Positions 44,423 to 53,663 of a stretch of 64,000 nt of DNA are shown here, piece after piece. Source of the DNA: Streptomyces tibetensis (GTDB lineage Bacteria > Actinomycetota > Actinomycetes > Streptomycetales > Streptomycetaceae); NCBI RefSeq assembly GCF_007655005.1, contig NZ_SZVW01000003.1:124001-188000 (forward strand), given 5' to 3'. A program made the position numbers and the translations under genes. Under the pieces are notes generated by a model. The model searched no databases. It was not told where the DNA came from and worked only from the letters and a program-made list of their open reading frames with translations. Position 1 is the stretch's first letter. Each line of letters begins with the position of its first letter.

Positions 44423-45196
44423 TCAGAACCGCCCGGCGCCCAGGTCTCTCGAGACCGCGCGGGCGCAGTCCCGTACGGCCGCGATGAGCTCCGGCCGCAG
44501 CGCTCCGTCGTCGTCGGGCCGGCACAGCCGCTCCACGGCGCCCGTGATGCCCACCGAGCCGACCGGCATGCGCCGCCGGTCGTGGATGGGGGCGGCGATG
44601 GACGCCACGCCCTCCCAGGTCTCCTCCACGTCCGCCGCGTACCCACGCGCGCGCGTGACGTCGAGGATGTGCTCGAAGCCCTCCGGCTCGCACACCGTCT
44701 TGTCGGTGAACGCCTTGCGGTCGGCCTCCAGGGCCTCGCTGTGCGCCACCGGGTCGTAGGCGGACAGCACCTTGCCCAGGGCCGTGGAGTGCAGCGGCTG
44801 CATGGCCCCGATCTCCAGGACCTGCCGGCTGTCGTCGGGCCGGAAGACGTGGTGCACGATCAGCACGCCCTGCTGGTGCAGGACCCCCAGGTAGACGCTC
44901 TCGCCGCTGGACCGGGCCAGGTCGTCCGCCCACACCAGGGCGCGCGCCCGCAGCTCGTGCACATCCAGGTAGGTGGTGCCCAGGCGCAGCAGCTCCGCGC
45001 CCAGCTGATAGCGCCCGGAGGCGTCGTCCTGCTCCACGAAGCCCTCCTGCTGGAGGGTGCGCAGGATGCCGTGGGCGGTGCCTTTGGCCAGGCCCAGCGA
45101 CGAGGCGATGTCCGACAGGCCGAGCCGCCGCTCGCCGCCCGCGAGCAGCCGCAGCATCGCGGCCGCCCGTTCGAGCGACTGGATGTTCCGTGCCAT
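44423..45196 (-). CDS. gylR: IclR family regulator of the glycerol operon (GylR-like)
   Basis: 257 residues. N-terminal winged helix: QSLERAAAMLRLLAGGERRL then GLSDIASSLGLAKGTAHGIL and TLQQEGFVEQDD (residues about 5-58). The effector domain has LHSTALGKVLSAYDP near 130 and SIAAPIHDRRRMPVGSVGIT near 205, both IclR landmarks. The position directly upstream of glpF, in the same direction, matches gylR in S. coelicolor, a repressor relieved by glycerol-3-phosphate. Repeated operator-like sequences lie in front of both transcription units. Confidence 0.92.
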   Translation of the reverse strand: MARNIQSLERAAAMLRLLAGGERRLGLSDIASSLGLAKGTAHGILRTLQQEGFVEQDDASGRYQLGAELLRLGTTYLDVHELRARALVWADDLARSSGESVYLGVLHQQGVLIVHHVFRPDDSRQVLEIGAMQPLHSTALGKVLSAYDPVAHSEALEADRKAFTDKTVCEPEGFEHILDVTRARGYAADVEETWEGVASIAAPIHDRRRMPVGSVGITGAVERLCRPDDDGALRPELIAAVRDCARAVSRDLGAGRF

Positions 45197-45500
45197 CGCC
45201 GTACTGCCTCCGTCCCCTTCGACCGCCGACGAGCGTCACCACAGCCCTCGTTCGGCAATGTCGAACACTACCGGTCGATGTCGACCTCTCGCTAATGGCT
45301 GGGCGCCATTTGTTGCGCCGCATCGACCGACACATCACCCGGACGGCCGTTCCGATGCCACCGGAGTCCGCCCCGTGGACGCGCTGCCCATCCAAGCCCA
45401 CTCCCGGTTACGCTGGCGCGGTGCGCCCTTCCCCGGATGCCCCCTGGCTGTCCGGGAAGCCGCAAAGCCGACAGCCGTCGCATCCGAGGGAGCCTTTTTC
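45197..45500. other. 304-bp divergent region between gylR and metH
   Basis: The gylR-proximal part contains the operators at 45250-45286. TACGCT near 45409 is a possible -10 for metH. GGCTGTC and GACAGCC around 45446-45477 could form a hairpin just before the metH ribosome site GAGGGAG. No recognisable cobalamin or S-adenosylhomocysteine riboswitch core was found. Confidence 0.5.
45250..45286. promoter_or_regulatory. Two GylR-like operators upstream of the regulator gene
   Basis: GTTCGGCAATGTCGAAC at 45250-45266 is a near-perfect inverted repeat; GGTCGATGTCGACC at 45273-45286 has 6-bp arms. Their centres are about two helical turns apart, suggesting cooperative binding and autoregulation, 54 bp upstream of the ATG at 45196. 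Confidence 0.7.
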
Positions 45501-48500
45501 ATGGCCGCGTTGCCGCCGACCCCTTCCGCAGACAGCCGGGCCCGTGTGTCCGCGCTCCGAGAAGCCCTGGCCACCCGAGTGGTCGTGGCCGACGGAGCCA
45601 TGGGCACCATGCTCCAGGCGCAGGACCCCACACTCGAGGACTTCGAGAACCTCGAAGGCTGCAACGAGATCCTCAACCTGACACGGCCGGACATCGTCCG
45701 TTCGGTCCACTCCGAATACTTCGCCGTCGGTGTGGACTGCGTGGAGACCAACACCTTCGGCGCCAACCTCACCGCCCTCGGCGAGTACGACATCCCCGAG
45801 CGCGTCACCGAGCTGTCCGAGGCCGGCGCCCGGATCGCCCGCGAGGTGGCCGACGAGTTCACCCGCAGCACCGGGCAGCAGCGCTGGGTGCTCGGCTCGA
45901 TGGGACCCGGCACCAAGCTGCCCACCCTCGGCCACACCACCTTCGGCGCCATCCGGGACGCCTACCAGCAGAACGCCGAGGGCCTGCTCGCGGGCGGCGC
46001 GGACGCGCTGCTCGTGGAGACCACCCAGGACCTCCTCCAGACCAAGGCCTCCGTCATCGCCGCCCGCCGGGCCATGGAGGCCACCGGCCAGTCCGTACCG
46101 CTGATCGTCTCGGTCACCGTCGAGACGACCGGCACCATGCTGCTCGGCTCCGAGATCGGCGCGGCCCTGACCGCGCTGGAGCCGCTCGGCATCGACATGA
46201 TCGGCCTGAACTGCGCCACCGGCCCGGCCGAGATGAGCGAGCACCTGCGCTTCCTGTCCCGGCACTCGCGCATCCCGCTGTCCTGCATGCCGAACGCGGG
46301 CCTGCCGGTACTGACCAAGGACGGCGCGCACTACCCGCTGACCGCGCCCGAGCTGGCCGAGGCGCAGGACACCTTCGTCCGGGACTACGGCCTCTCCCTC
46401 GTCGGCGGCTGCTGCGGCACCACCCCCGAGCACCTGCGTCAGCTGGTCGAGCGTGTCCGGGACGTCGCTCCGACCGAGCGCAGCGCGCAGCCCGAGCCGG
46501 GCGCGGCCTCCCTGTACCAGTCCGTGCCGTTCCGGCAGGACACCTCCTACCTGGCCATCGGCGAGCGCACCAACGCCAACGGCTCGAAGAAGTTCCGCGA
46601 GGCCATGCTGGAGGGCCGCTGGGACGACTGTGTGGAGATGGCCCGCGACCAGATCCGCGAGGGCGCGCACATGCTCGACCTGTGCGTGGACTACGTCGGC
46701 CGCGACGGCGTCGCCGACATGGAGGAACTGGCCGGCCGCTTCGCCACCGCCTCCACCCTGCCGATCGTCCTGGACTCCACCGAGGTCGACGTCATCCGGG
46801 CCGGCCTGGAGAAGCTCGGCGGCCGCGCGGTCATCAACTCGGTCAACTACGAGGACGGCGACGGCCCCGAGTCCCGCTTCGCCAAGGTCACCGCCCTCGC
46901 CCAGGAGCACGGCGCCGCCCTCATCGCGCTCACCATCGATGAGGAGGGCCAGGCCCGCACCGCCGAGAAGAAGGTCGAGATCGCCGAACGGCTCATCGAC
47001 GACCTGACCGGCAACTGGGGCATCCACGAGGAGGACATCCTCGTCGACTGCCTGACCTTCACCATCTGCACCGGCCAGGAGGAGTCCCGGGGGGACGGCG
47101 TCGCCACCATCGAGGGCATCCGCGAGCTCAAGCGGCGCCACCCGAAGGTGCAGACCACGCTCGGCCTGTCCAACATCTCCTTCGGCCTCAACCCGGCCGC
47201 CCGCATCCTGCTGAACTCCGTCTTCCTCGACGAGTGCGTCAAGGCGGGCCTGGACTCGGCGATCGTGCACGCGTCGAAGATCCTTCCGATCGCCCGCTTC
47301 AGCGAGGAGGAGGTCCAGACCGCCCTGGACCTCATCCACGACCGCCGCGCCGAGGGCTACGACCCTCTGCAGAAGCTCATGCAGCTCTTCGAGGGCGCCA
47401 CCGCCAAGTCCCTCAAGGCCGGCAAGGCCGAGGAGCTGGCCGCCCTGCCGCTGGACGAGCGCCTGAAGCGGCGCATCATCGACGGCGAGAAGAACGGCCT
47501 CGAAGCGGACCTCGACGCGGCCCTCCAGGAGCGGCCCGCGCTCGACATCGTCAACGAGACCCTGCTGGACGGCATGAAGGTCGTCGGCGAGCTGTTCGGC
47601 TCCGGCCAGATGCAGCTGCCGTTCGTCCTGCAGTCCGCCGAGGTCATGAAGACGGCCGTCGCCCACCTCGAACCGCACATGGAGAAGACCGACGAGGCCG
47701 GCAAGGGCACCATCGTGCTCGCCACCGTGCGCGGCGACGTGCACGACATCGGCAAGAACCTCGTCGACATCATCCTGTCCAACAACGGCTACAACGTCGT
47801 CAACCTCGGCATCAAGCAGCCGGTCTCCGCGATCCTGGAAGCCGCCGAGGAGCACAGGGCCGACGTCATCGGCATGTCCGGACTGCTGGTGAAGTCCACG
47901 GTGATCATGAAGGAGAACCTGGAGGAGCTCAACCAGCGCGGCCTGGCCTCCGGCTACCCGGTCATCCTGGGCGGCGCCGCCCTCACCCGCGCCTACGTCG
48001 AGCAGGACCTGCACGAGATCTACGAGGGCGAGGTCCGCTACGCCCGCGACGCCTTCGAGGGCCTGCGCCTGATGGACGCACTGATCGGCGTCAAGCGGGG
48101 CGTACCCGGTGCCAAGCTGCCCGAGCTCAAGCAGCGCAGGGTGCGGGCCGCCGCCCCGGCCGCCGTCGAGGAGCGCCCCGAGGAGGGGCACGTCCGCTCC
48201 GACGTCGCCACCGACAACCCCGTGCCCACCCCGCCCTTCCGCGGCACCCGCGTGATCAAGGGCATCCAGCTCAAGGAGTACGCGAGCTGGCTCGACGAGG
48301 GCGCCTTGTTCAAGGGCCAGTGGGGCCTGAAGCAGGCCCGCACCGGCGAGGGCCCGTCGTACGAGGAGCTCGTCGAGAACGAGGGCCGGCCCCGGCTGCG
48401 CGGCCTGCTGGACCGGCTCCAGACGGAGAACCTGCTGGAGGCGGCCGTGGTCTACGGCTACTTCCCGTGCGTCTCCAAGGACGACGACCTGATCATCCTG

Positions 48501-49016
48501 GACGAGCAGGGCAACGAGCGCACCCGCTTCACCTTCCCGCGCCAGCGCCGGGGCCGCCGCCTGTGCCTGGCCGACTTCTTCCGCCCGGAGGAGTCCGGCG
48601 AGACCGACGTCGTCGGCTTCCAGGTCGTCACCGTCGGCTCGCGCATCGGCGAGGAGACCGCGCGGCTCTTCGAGGCCAACGCCTACCGGGACTACCTCGA
48701 ACTGCACGGGCTGTCCGTGCAGCTGGCCGAGGCGCTCGCCGAGTACTGGCACGCGCGCGTGCGCTCCGAACTCGGCTTCGCCGGCGAGGACCCGGACGAG
48801 ATGCAGGGCATGTTCGAGCTGAAGTACCGGGGGGCCCGCTTCTCCCTCGGCTACGGCGCCTGCCCCGACCTGGAGGACCGGGCCAAGATCGCCGACCTGC
48901 TCGAACCGGAGCGCATCGGCGTCCAGCTGTCCGAGGAGTTCCAGCTGCACCCCGAGCAGTCCACGGACGCCATCGTGATCCACCACCCGGAGGCGAAGTA
49001 CTTCAACGCCCGCTGA
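45501..49016 (+). CDS. metH: Cobalamin-dependent methionine synthase
   Basis: 1171 residues from ATG 45501 with GAGGGAG upstream. Modules in order: homocysteine domain (VVVADGAMGTMLQ near residue 30; zinc ligands Cys in GLNCATGP near 237 and the CC of GGCCGTT near 303); methyltetrahydrofolate domain (AIGERTNANGSKKFREAML near 350-370); B12 cap and Rossmann domain (GDVHDIGKNL near 745, where His is the lower cobalt ligand, then SGLLVKS and GGAAL); and a C-terminal reactivation domain. It transfers the methyl of methyltetrahydrofolate to homocysteine. The reactivation domain appears shorter than in E. coli. Confidence 0.97.
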   Translation: MAALPPTPSADSRARVSALREALATRVVVADGAMGTMLQAQDPTLEDFENLEGCNEILNLTRPDIVRSVHSEYFAVGVDCVETNTFGANLTALGEYDIPERVTELSEAGARIAREVADEFTRSTGQQRWVLGSMGPGTKLPTLGHTTFGAIRDAYQQNAEGLLAGGADALLVETTQDLLQTKASVIAARRAMEATGQSVPLIVSVTVETTGTMLLGSEIGAALTALEPLGIDMIGLNCATGPAEMSEHLRFLSRHSRIPLSCMPNAGLPVLTKDGAHYPLTAPELAEAQDTFVRDYGLSLVGGCCGTTPEHLRQLVERVRDVAPTERSAQPEPGAASLYQSVPFRQDTSYLAIGERTNANGSKKFREAMLEGRWDDCVEMARDQIREGAHMLDLCVDYVGRDGVADMEELAGRFATASTLPIVLDSTEVDVIRAGLEKLGGRAVINSVNYEDGDGPESRFAKVTALAQEHGAALIALTIDEEGQARTAEKKVEIAERLIDDLTGNWGIHEEDILVDCLTFTICTGQEESRGDGVATIEGIRELKRRHPKVQTTLGLSNISFGLNPAARILLNSVFLDECVKAGLDSAIVHASKILPIARFSEEEVQTALDLIHDRRAEGYDPLQKLMQLFEGATAKSLKAGKAEELAALPLDERLKRRIIDGEKNGLEADLDAALQERPALDIVNETLLDGMKVVGELFGSGQMQLPFVLQSAEVMKTAVAHLEPHMEKTDEAGKGTIVLATVRGDVHDIGKNLVDIILSNNGYNVVNLGIKQPVSAILEAAEEHRADVIGMSGLLVKSTVIMKENLEELNQRGLASGYPVILGGAALTRAYVEQDLHEIYEGEVRYARDAFEGLRLMDALIGVKRGVPGAKLPELKQRRVRAAAPAAVEERPEEGHVRSDVATDNPVPTPPFRGTRVIKGIQLKEYASWLDEGALFKGQWGLKQARTGEGPSYEELVENEGRPRLRGLLDRLQTENLLEAAVVYGYFPCVSKDDDLIILDEQGNERTRFTFPRQRRGRRLCLADFFRPEESGETDVVGFQVVTVGSRIGEETARLFEANAYRDYLELHGLSVQLAEALAEYWHARVRSELGFAGEDPDEMQGMFELKYRGARFSLGYGACPDLEDRAKIADLLEPERIGVQLSEEFQLHPEQSTDAIVIHHPEAKYFNAR

Positions 49017-49109
49017 GCGGCCCGTCTCGTGCACGTCACGGCGGCCCTGGGCGTATCCACGGTGTGCCCGGGGGCACAGCCGCTGAACGAGGCACTTCGC
49101 TCACGGACA

Positions 49110-49163
49110 ACGTAGACTGGTCGGTCCACCGCAGGCCGGTTCCCTTCGTGGGAGCCGGCCTGA
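49110..49163 (+). promoter_or_regulatory. Promoter and structured leader of the HAD phosphatase gene
   Basis: TAGACT at 49110-49115 looks like a -10 element. The putative leader contains a 13-bp hairpin, CAGGCCGGTTCCC with GGGAGCCGGCCTG (49133-49163, one G-U), shortly before the ribosome site AAGGAGGT. This could be a regulatory leader or a stability element. Confidence 0.45.
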
Positions 49164-49186
49164 CCGTCCCTCAAGGAGGTACGTGG

Positions 49187-49888
49187 ATGACCAGTACGGT
49201 CCCCGCACTCGGTACCCGGTCCGCCGAAGGGTCGGCCCTGCAGGCCGTGCTCCTCGACATGGACGGCACGCTCGTGGACTCGGAGGGCTTCTGGTGGGAC
49301 GTCGAGGTCGAGGTCTTCGCCTCCCTCGGCCACACGCTCGACGAGTCCTGGCGCCACGTCGTGGTCGGCGGCCCCATGACCCGCAGCGCCGGGTTCCTCA
49401 TCGAGGCCACCGGGGCCGACATCCCCCTCGACGAGCTCACCGTGCTCCTGAACGACGGCTTCGAGGACCGCATCGGCCGCGCCCTGCCGCTGATGCCGGG
49501 CGCCGGGCGGCTCCTCGCCGAGCTGTACGAGTACGAGATCCCCACAGCCCTGGTCTCCGCCTCGCACCGGCGCATCATCGACCGGGTGCTCACCTCGCTC
49601 GGCGCCCACCACTTCAGCCTGACGGTGGCCGGTGACGAGGTGCCGCGCACCAAGCCCCACCCCGATCCGTACCTGGCCGCCGCCGCCGGACTGGGCGCGG
49701 ACCCGGCCCGGTGCGCCGTCATCGAGGACACCGCGACCGGGGTCGCCGCCGCCGAGGCCGCGGGCTGCCAGGTCGTGGCCGTGCCCTCCGTGGCCCCCAT
49801 CGCCCCCGCCCTGCGCCGTACGGTCGTCACCTCCCTCGAAGAGGTCGACCTGACATTTCTGCACGGCTTGATGACGGAAATGCGCTAG
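49187..49888 (+). CDS. HAD-superfamily hydrolase (phosphatase/phosphomutase type)
   Basis: 233 residues from ATG 49187 with the strong site AAGGAGGT. HAD motif I is VLLDMDGTLVDSE (nucleophile Asp near residue 25), motif II Ser-Ala-Ser in TALVSASHRRII near 120, motif III Lys in EVPRTKPHPDPY near 150, and motif IV CAVIEDTATG near 177. A helical cap sits between motifs I and II, as in beta-phosphoglucomutase and phosphoglycolate phosphatase relatives. Substrate unknown. It has its own promoter after metH. Confidence 0.92.
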   Translation: MTSTVPALGTRSAEGSALQAVLLDMDGTLVDSEGFWWDVEVEVFASLGHTLDESWRHVVVGGPMTRSAGFLIEATGADIPLDELTVLLNDGFEDRIGRALPLMPGAGRLLAELYEYEIPTALVSASHRRIIDRVLTSLGAHHFSLTVAGDEVPRTKPHPDPYLAAAAGLGADPARCAVIEDTATGVAAAEAAGCQVVAVPSVAPIAPALRRTVVTSLEEVDLTFLHGLMTEMR

Positions 49889-50297
49889 GTGTTCACCCAG
49901 CGTGCAGCGGCGTTAGGACGGCAATTCCGAAGGTGAATTCGAAGCTCTCCGGGCGATCGAATTCCCGTACCTTCGAACCCGTTTACGCGTGTGACGTTCC
50001 CCACGCATTCGGGGGTCGACAGTGGATCCGGCGTGTGCTGCGCGCCCCCTCCAGGGGGCTGTCGGCGTGCCCTTGTGTCCCGATTGATGGAACGCTGCAC
50101 CAAAGCTTCCGCTGTCGGGTATTCGGTCTGTCCGCGCCCGGTTCCACAGCGTGATGGGTGCTCAACTCCGGTGGCTGCGAACCCTCCTGCCGGCCCGGAC
50201 TAACCTCGTCGCGAGAACATCGCCCCACCCCCGTGATCCGCTGCGCCACCCCTGCATGCCGGGTACACGGAGTCGACAGCTCTGGAGAAACTCGAGC
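49889..50297. other. 409-bp intergenic region before the first solute-binding protein
   Basis: It contains an imperfect inverted repeat at 49928-49975 (CGAAGGTGAATTCG against CGAATTCCCGTACCTTCG) in a locally AT-rich patch. That may be a terminator for the HAD gene or an operator. Small frames on either strand lack ribosome sites and coding bias. The lipoprotein promoter presumably lies between 50150 and 50280. Confidence 0.45.
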
Positions 50298-51902
50298 ATG
50301 AACCGCAAGACTTTGGTGCTGCCGGCCGTGATCGGCTTGCTCGCGCCGGTGCTCGCCGCCTGCGGCGGGTCCGACAGCGGGAGCGGCGACAGCGACGCGA
50401 TCGTTGTCGGCACCACGGACCGGTTCACCGCCTCGAAGGACGCCCCGGCGCCCCTCGACCCGGCCTACGCCTACGACGTCGGCACCTGGAACATCCTGCG
50501 CCAGACCGTGCAGACCCTGATGATCCAGCCGCGCGGCGAGGGCGAGCCGGTACCGGAGGCCGCCGAGCGGTGCGGCTTCACCGACACCGGCAACGAGCGC
50601 TACGCCTGCACCCTGCGCGACGGCCTGAAGTTCTCCAACGGCAACGCTGTCACCGCGGCCGACGTGAAGTACTCCATCGACCGCGCCCGCTCCCTCAAGG
50701 CCGACAGCGGCGTGTTCGCGCTGCTGTCCACCATCGACACCATCGAGACCCAGGGCGACCGCGAGGTCATCTTCCACCTCAAGACCGCCGACGCGACCTT
50801 CCCGTACAAGCTGTCGACCCCGGTCGCCGGCATCGTCGACCCCGACGACTACCCGAAGAACAAGCTGCGCGACGGTTTCGACCTGGCGGGCTCCGGCCCG
50901 TACACCCTCAAGGCCGACGTCGAGAACAACGAGCTGGTCAAGGCCGAGTTCACCAGGAACCCCGACTACAAGGGGACCCTCAAGGTGAACAACGACAAGG
51001 TCGACATGGTGTCCTTCAAGGACGCCGACGCCATGGGCAAGGCACTGGACAAGGGCGACATCGACCTGATGACCCGCGCCATGTCGCCGGATCAGATCCG
51101 CAAGCTCTCGGGCGACGCCGACACCGACGTCGACCTCGTCGAGATGCCCGGCCTGGAGATCCGCTACCTGGGCTTCAACACCGACGCCCCGACGGTGAAG
51201 TCCAAGGCCGTACGCCAGGCGATGGCCCAGATCGTCAACCGCAGCGCGCTGGTCTCCAAGGTCTACGGCTCCCAGGCCGAGCCGCTGTACTCGCTGGTCC
51301 CGGCCAGCGTCACCGGCCACTCCAACTCGTTCTTCAACAAGTACGGCGAGCCGAGCGTCACCAAGGCCCGTGCCCTGCTCAGCCAGGCGAACATCACCAC
51401 CCCGGTGAAGCTGACGCTGCACTACACCACCGACCACTACGGCCCGGCCACCAAGAAGGAGTTCGAGGTCCTGCGCGACCAGCTGAACTCCAGCGGCCTG
51501 TTCGACGTCGGCATCAAGGGCACCCCCTGGGACACGTTCCGCCCGGCCGAGAAGAAGGGCGACTACGACGTCTACGGCATGGGCTGGTTCCCGGACTTCC
51601 CGGACGCCGACAACTTCCTCGCGCCGTTCCTCGACGCCGACAACACGCTCGGCTCGCCGTACGCCAACAACCAGATCCGCAACACCCTGATCCCGGAGTC
51701 CCGCCGTGAGGCGGACCGGCTGTCCGCCTCCACCAGCCTGACGGACATTCAGGACATCGTCGCCGGCGACGTGCCGGTGCTGCCGCTGTGGCAGGGCAAG
51801 CAGTACGTCGCCGCCCGCGACGACGTCACGGGTACCGCGTACGCGCTCAACTCCGCCTCGACGCTCCAGCTGTGGGAGCTCGGGCGGGGCGTGAGCGGCT
51901 GA
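50298..51902 (+). CDS. ABC transporter solute-binding lipoprotein, family 5 (peptide type)
   Basis: 534 residues from ATG 50298. The signal peptide ends in the lipobox VLAAC, with the modified Cys near residue 22, followed by a Gly/Ser/Asp linker. SBP family 5 features include LRDGLKFSNGNAVTAADVKY near 110, FNTDAPTVKSKAVRQAMAQIV near 295, and a C-terminal VLPLWQGKQYVAARDDV. It should sit on the outer face of the membrane and capture an oligopeptide or similar ligand. No permease or ATPase genes are adjacent, and a close paralogue follows. Confidence 0.92.
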   Translation: MNRKTLVLPAVIGLLAPVLAACGGSDSGSGDSDAIVVGTTDRFTASKDAPAPLDPAYAYDVGTWNILRQTVQTLMIQPRGEGEPVPEAAERCGFTDTGNERYACTLRDGLKFSNGNAVTAADVKYSIDRARSLKADSGVFALLSTIDTIETQGDREVIFHLKTADATFPYKLSTPVAGIVDPDDYPKNKLRDGFDLAGSGPYTLKADVENNELVKAEFTRNPDYKGTLKVNNDKVDMVSFKDADAMGKALDKGDIDLMTRAMSPDQIRKLSGDADTDVDLVEMPGLEIRYLGFNTDAPTVKSKAVRQAMAQIVNRSALVSKVYGSQAEPLYSLVPASVTGHSNSFFNKYGEPSVTKARALLSQANITTPVKLTLHYTTDHYGPATKKEFEVLRDQLNSSGLFDVGIKGTPWDTFRPAEKKGDYDVYGMGWFPDFPDADNFLAPFLDADNTLGSPYANNQIRNTLIPESRREADRLSASTSLTDIQDIVAGDVPVLPLWQGKQYVAARDDVTGTAYALNSASTLQLWELGRGVSG

Positions 51903-51916
51903 CGGACCCGCAGGAT

Positions 51917-51947
51917 CCCCGGGGCCCCTGACCGCGGCCCCGGGGAG
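51917..51947 (+). terminator. Terminator between the two solute-binding protein genes
   Basis: An 11-bp stem, TCCCCGGGGCC with GGCCCCGGGGA, and a 9-nt loop, 14 bp past the first stop. The two paralogues are therefore probably transcribed separately. Confidence 0.75.
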
Positions 51948-52009
51948 CCGTGCCCCGGAGCCGGGGACAGGCTCCGGGAGTTCTCGAGAACCGACGACAA
52001 GGCACACAC

Positions 52010-53593
52010 GTGAACCTACGCAACCAGTGGCCGGTCCTGCCCATCGTGGCGGGGCTCGCCTCCGGACTGCTGACCGGCTGTGGCACGGAGAGCGGAGACT
52101 CCGCGGGGGACGGCTCCAACGTGGTGGTGGGGATGTCCGACGACGTCCTGGCCACGGACCCGGCCTCCGGCTACGACCCCGGCTCCTGGCTGTTGTTCAA
52201 CAACGTCTTCCAGTCCCTGCTGAGCTTCCCCAAGGGCGCCACGGAACCCCAGCCGGAGGCCGCCGAGAGCTGCGCCTTCAGCGACACGCAGACCCGGGTC
52301 TACAGGTGCACGCTGAAGGACGGCCTCAAGTTCAGCAACGGTGACGCGCTCACCTCCGAGGACGTGAAGTTCTCCTTCGACCGCATGCTGAAGATCAACG
52401 ACCCCGACGGGCCCGCGATCATGTTCCCCACGCTCGACAAGGTCGAGACGCCGGACGAGAAGACGGTCGTCTTCCAGCTGAACACGGCCGACGCCACCTT
52501 CCCCAGCAAGGTCGCCTCCGGCGCCGGTTCCATCGTCGACCACAAGGAGTACGACGCGGGCAAGCTCCGCAAGGACGGCCAGGCCGTCGGCTCCGGCCCG
52601 TACAAGCTCGACTCCTTCGACGACGGCCAGGCCGTCTTCTCGGTCAACGAGAACTACGAGGGCACCGCCAAGGTCAAGAACACCGGCGTCACGCTGAAGT
52701 TCTTCGACGGCGACCAGACCGCCCTGAAGCAGGCCATCCAGAACGAGGAGGTCGACATCGCCTACCGCGGTCTCACCGCGGGCGACGTCGCCGACATGGA
52801 GAAGGCCGACGACGGCACCGGCACCGAGGTCGTCGAGGGCAGCAGCGCCGAGGTCCAGCACCTCGTGTTCAACATGGACGACCCGGTCGCCGGAAAGCTC
52901 GGCGTCCGCAAGGCCATCGCCCACCTGCTCGACCGCGAAGCCGTCATCAAGGACGTCTACCAGGGCACCGCCACACCGCTGTACTCGATCATCCCGGCCG
53001 GTATCGCGGGCCACAACACGGCCTTCTTCGACACCTACGGCGCCCGGCCCTCCAGGGCCAAGGCCCAGGCCGCGCTGCGCGAGGACGGCATCACGGACAG
53101 GGTGAAGCTCACCCTCTGGTCGACCCCGTCCCGCTACGGCCCCGCCACAGACCAGGAGCTGGAGGCCATCGCCGGCCAGCTCAACGCCAGCGGCCTGTTC
53201 GACGCGAGCGTCAAGTCGGTCCCCTTCGGCCAGTACGAGAAGGACATCGCCGCGGGCAAGTACGGCGTCTACGTGAAGGGCTGGGTGCCGGACTACCCGG
53301 ACGCCGACAACTTCACGGCCCCCTTCTTCGGCGAGGGCAACGTGCTGAGCAACAACTACGACAACGGCACGATCACCGGCTCGCTCATCCCGCGCACCGC
53401 CGCCCTGACCAACCGGGCCTCCACGGACAAGGAGTTCGGGGAGCTGCAGGACATCGTCGCCGACGAACTCCCCGTTCTGCCGGTGTGGCAGGCCAAGCAG
53501 TACGCGGTCGTCCGCGACGGCGTCTACGGCCTCGAGTACTGCCTCGACGCGTCGACGGTGTTCCGCTTCTGGGAGCTCAGCAAGGACGCCTGA
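52010..53593 (+). CDS. Second ABC solute-binding lipoprotein, family 5
   Basis: 527 residues from GTG 52010; AAGG 9 bp upstream is a modest ribosome site. The lipobox is LLTGC near residue 24. It aligns over its whole length with the preceding gene (LKDGLKFSNGDALTSEDVKF, GVRKAIAHLLDREAVIKDVY, LPVWQAKQYAVVRDGVYG), so it arose by tandem duplication. Differences in the presumed binding pocket suggest divergent ligand preference. No permease adjoins it. Confidence 0.92.
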   Translation: MNLRNQWPVLPIVAGLASGLLTGCGTESGDSAGDGSNVVVGMSDDVLATDPASGYDPGSWLLFNNVFQSLLSFPKGATEPQPEAAESCAFSDTQTRVYRCTLKDGLKFSNGDALTSEDVKFSFDRMLKINDPDGPAIMFPTLDKVETPDEKTVVFQLNTADATFPSKVASGAGSIVDHKEYDAGKLRKDGQAVGSGPYKLDSFDDGQAVFSVNENYEGTAKVKNTGVTLKFFDGDQTALKQAIQNEEVDIAYRGLTAGDVADMEKADDGTGTEVVEGSSAEVQHLVFNMDDPVAGKLGVRKAIAHLLDREAVIKDVYQGTATPLYSIIPAGIAGHNTAFFDTYGARPSRAKAQAALREDGITDRVKLTLWSTPSRYGPATDQELEAIAGQLNASGLFDASVKSVPFGQYEKDIAAGKYGVYVKGWVPDYPDADNFTAPFFGEGNVLSNNYDNGTITGSLIPRTAALTNRASTDKEFGELQDIVADELPVLPVWQAKQYAVVRDGVYGLEYCLDASTVFRFWELSKDA

Positions 53594-53606
53594 CGCACCG
53601 ATGTGA

Positions 53607-53643
53607 AGAAGGGCGCCTCCCGCTCGGCGGGGGCGCCCTTCCT
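53607..53643. terminator. Bidirectional terminator
   Basis: AAGGGCGCC pairs with GGCGCCCTT around a C/G-rich loop that can extend the stem. It lies between the second binding protein and the convergent response-regulator gene. Confidence 0.75.
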
Positions 53644-53663
53644 CGTTTGCCGGCTCGCCCTGG

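Noticed and set aside
45287..45500. Cobalamin or S-adenosylhomocysteine riboswitch before metH
   Set aside because: No B12-box or SAH-core sequence was found; only a small hairpin is visible.
45408..49034. A 1208-residue minus-strand open frame
   Set aside because: It is antisense to metH, which has complete catalytic motifs.
49885..50103. A 72-residue minus-strand gene in the gap before the lipoprotein genes
   Set aside because: No ribosome site, no hydrophobic or domain pattern and irregular codon use.
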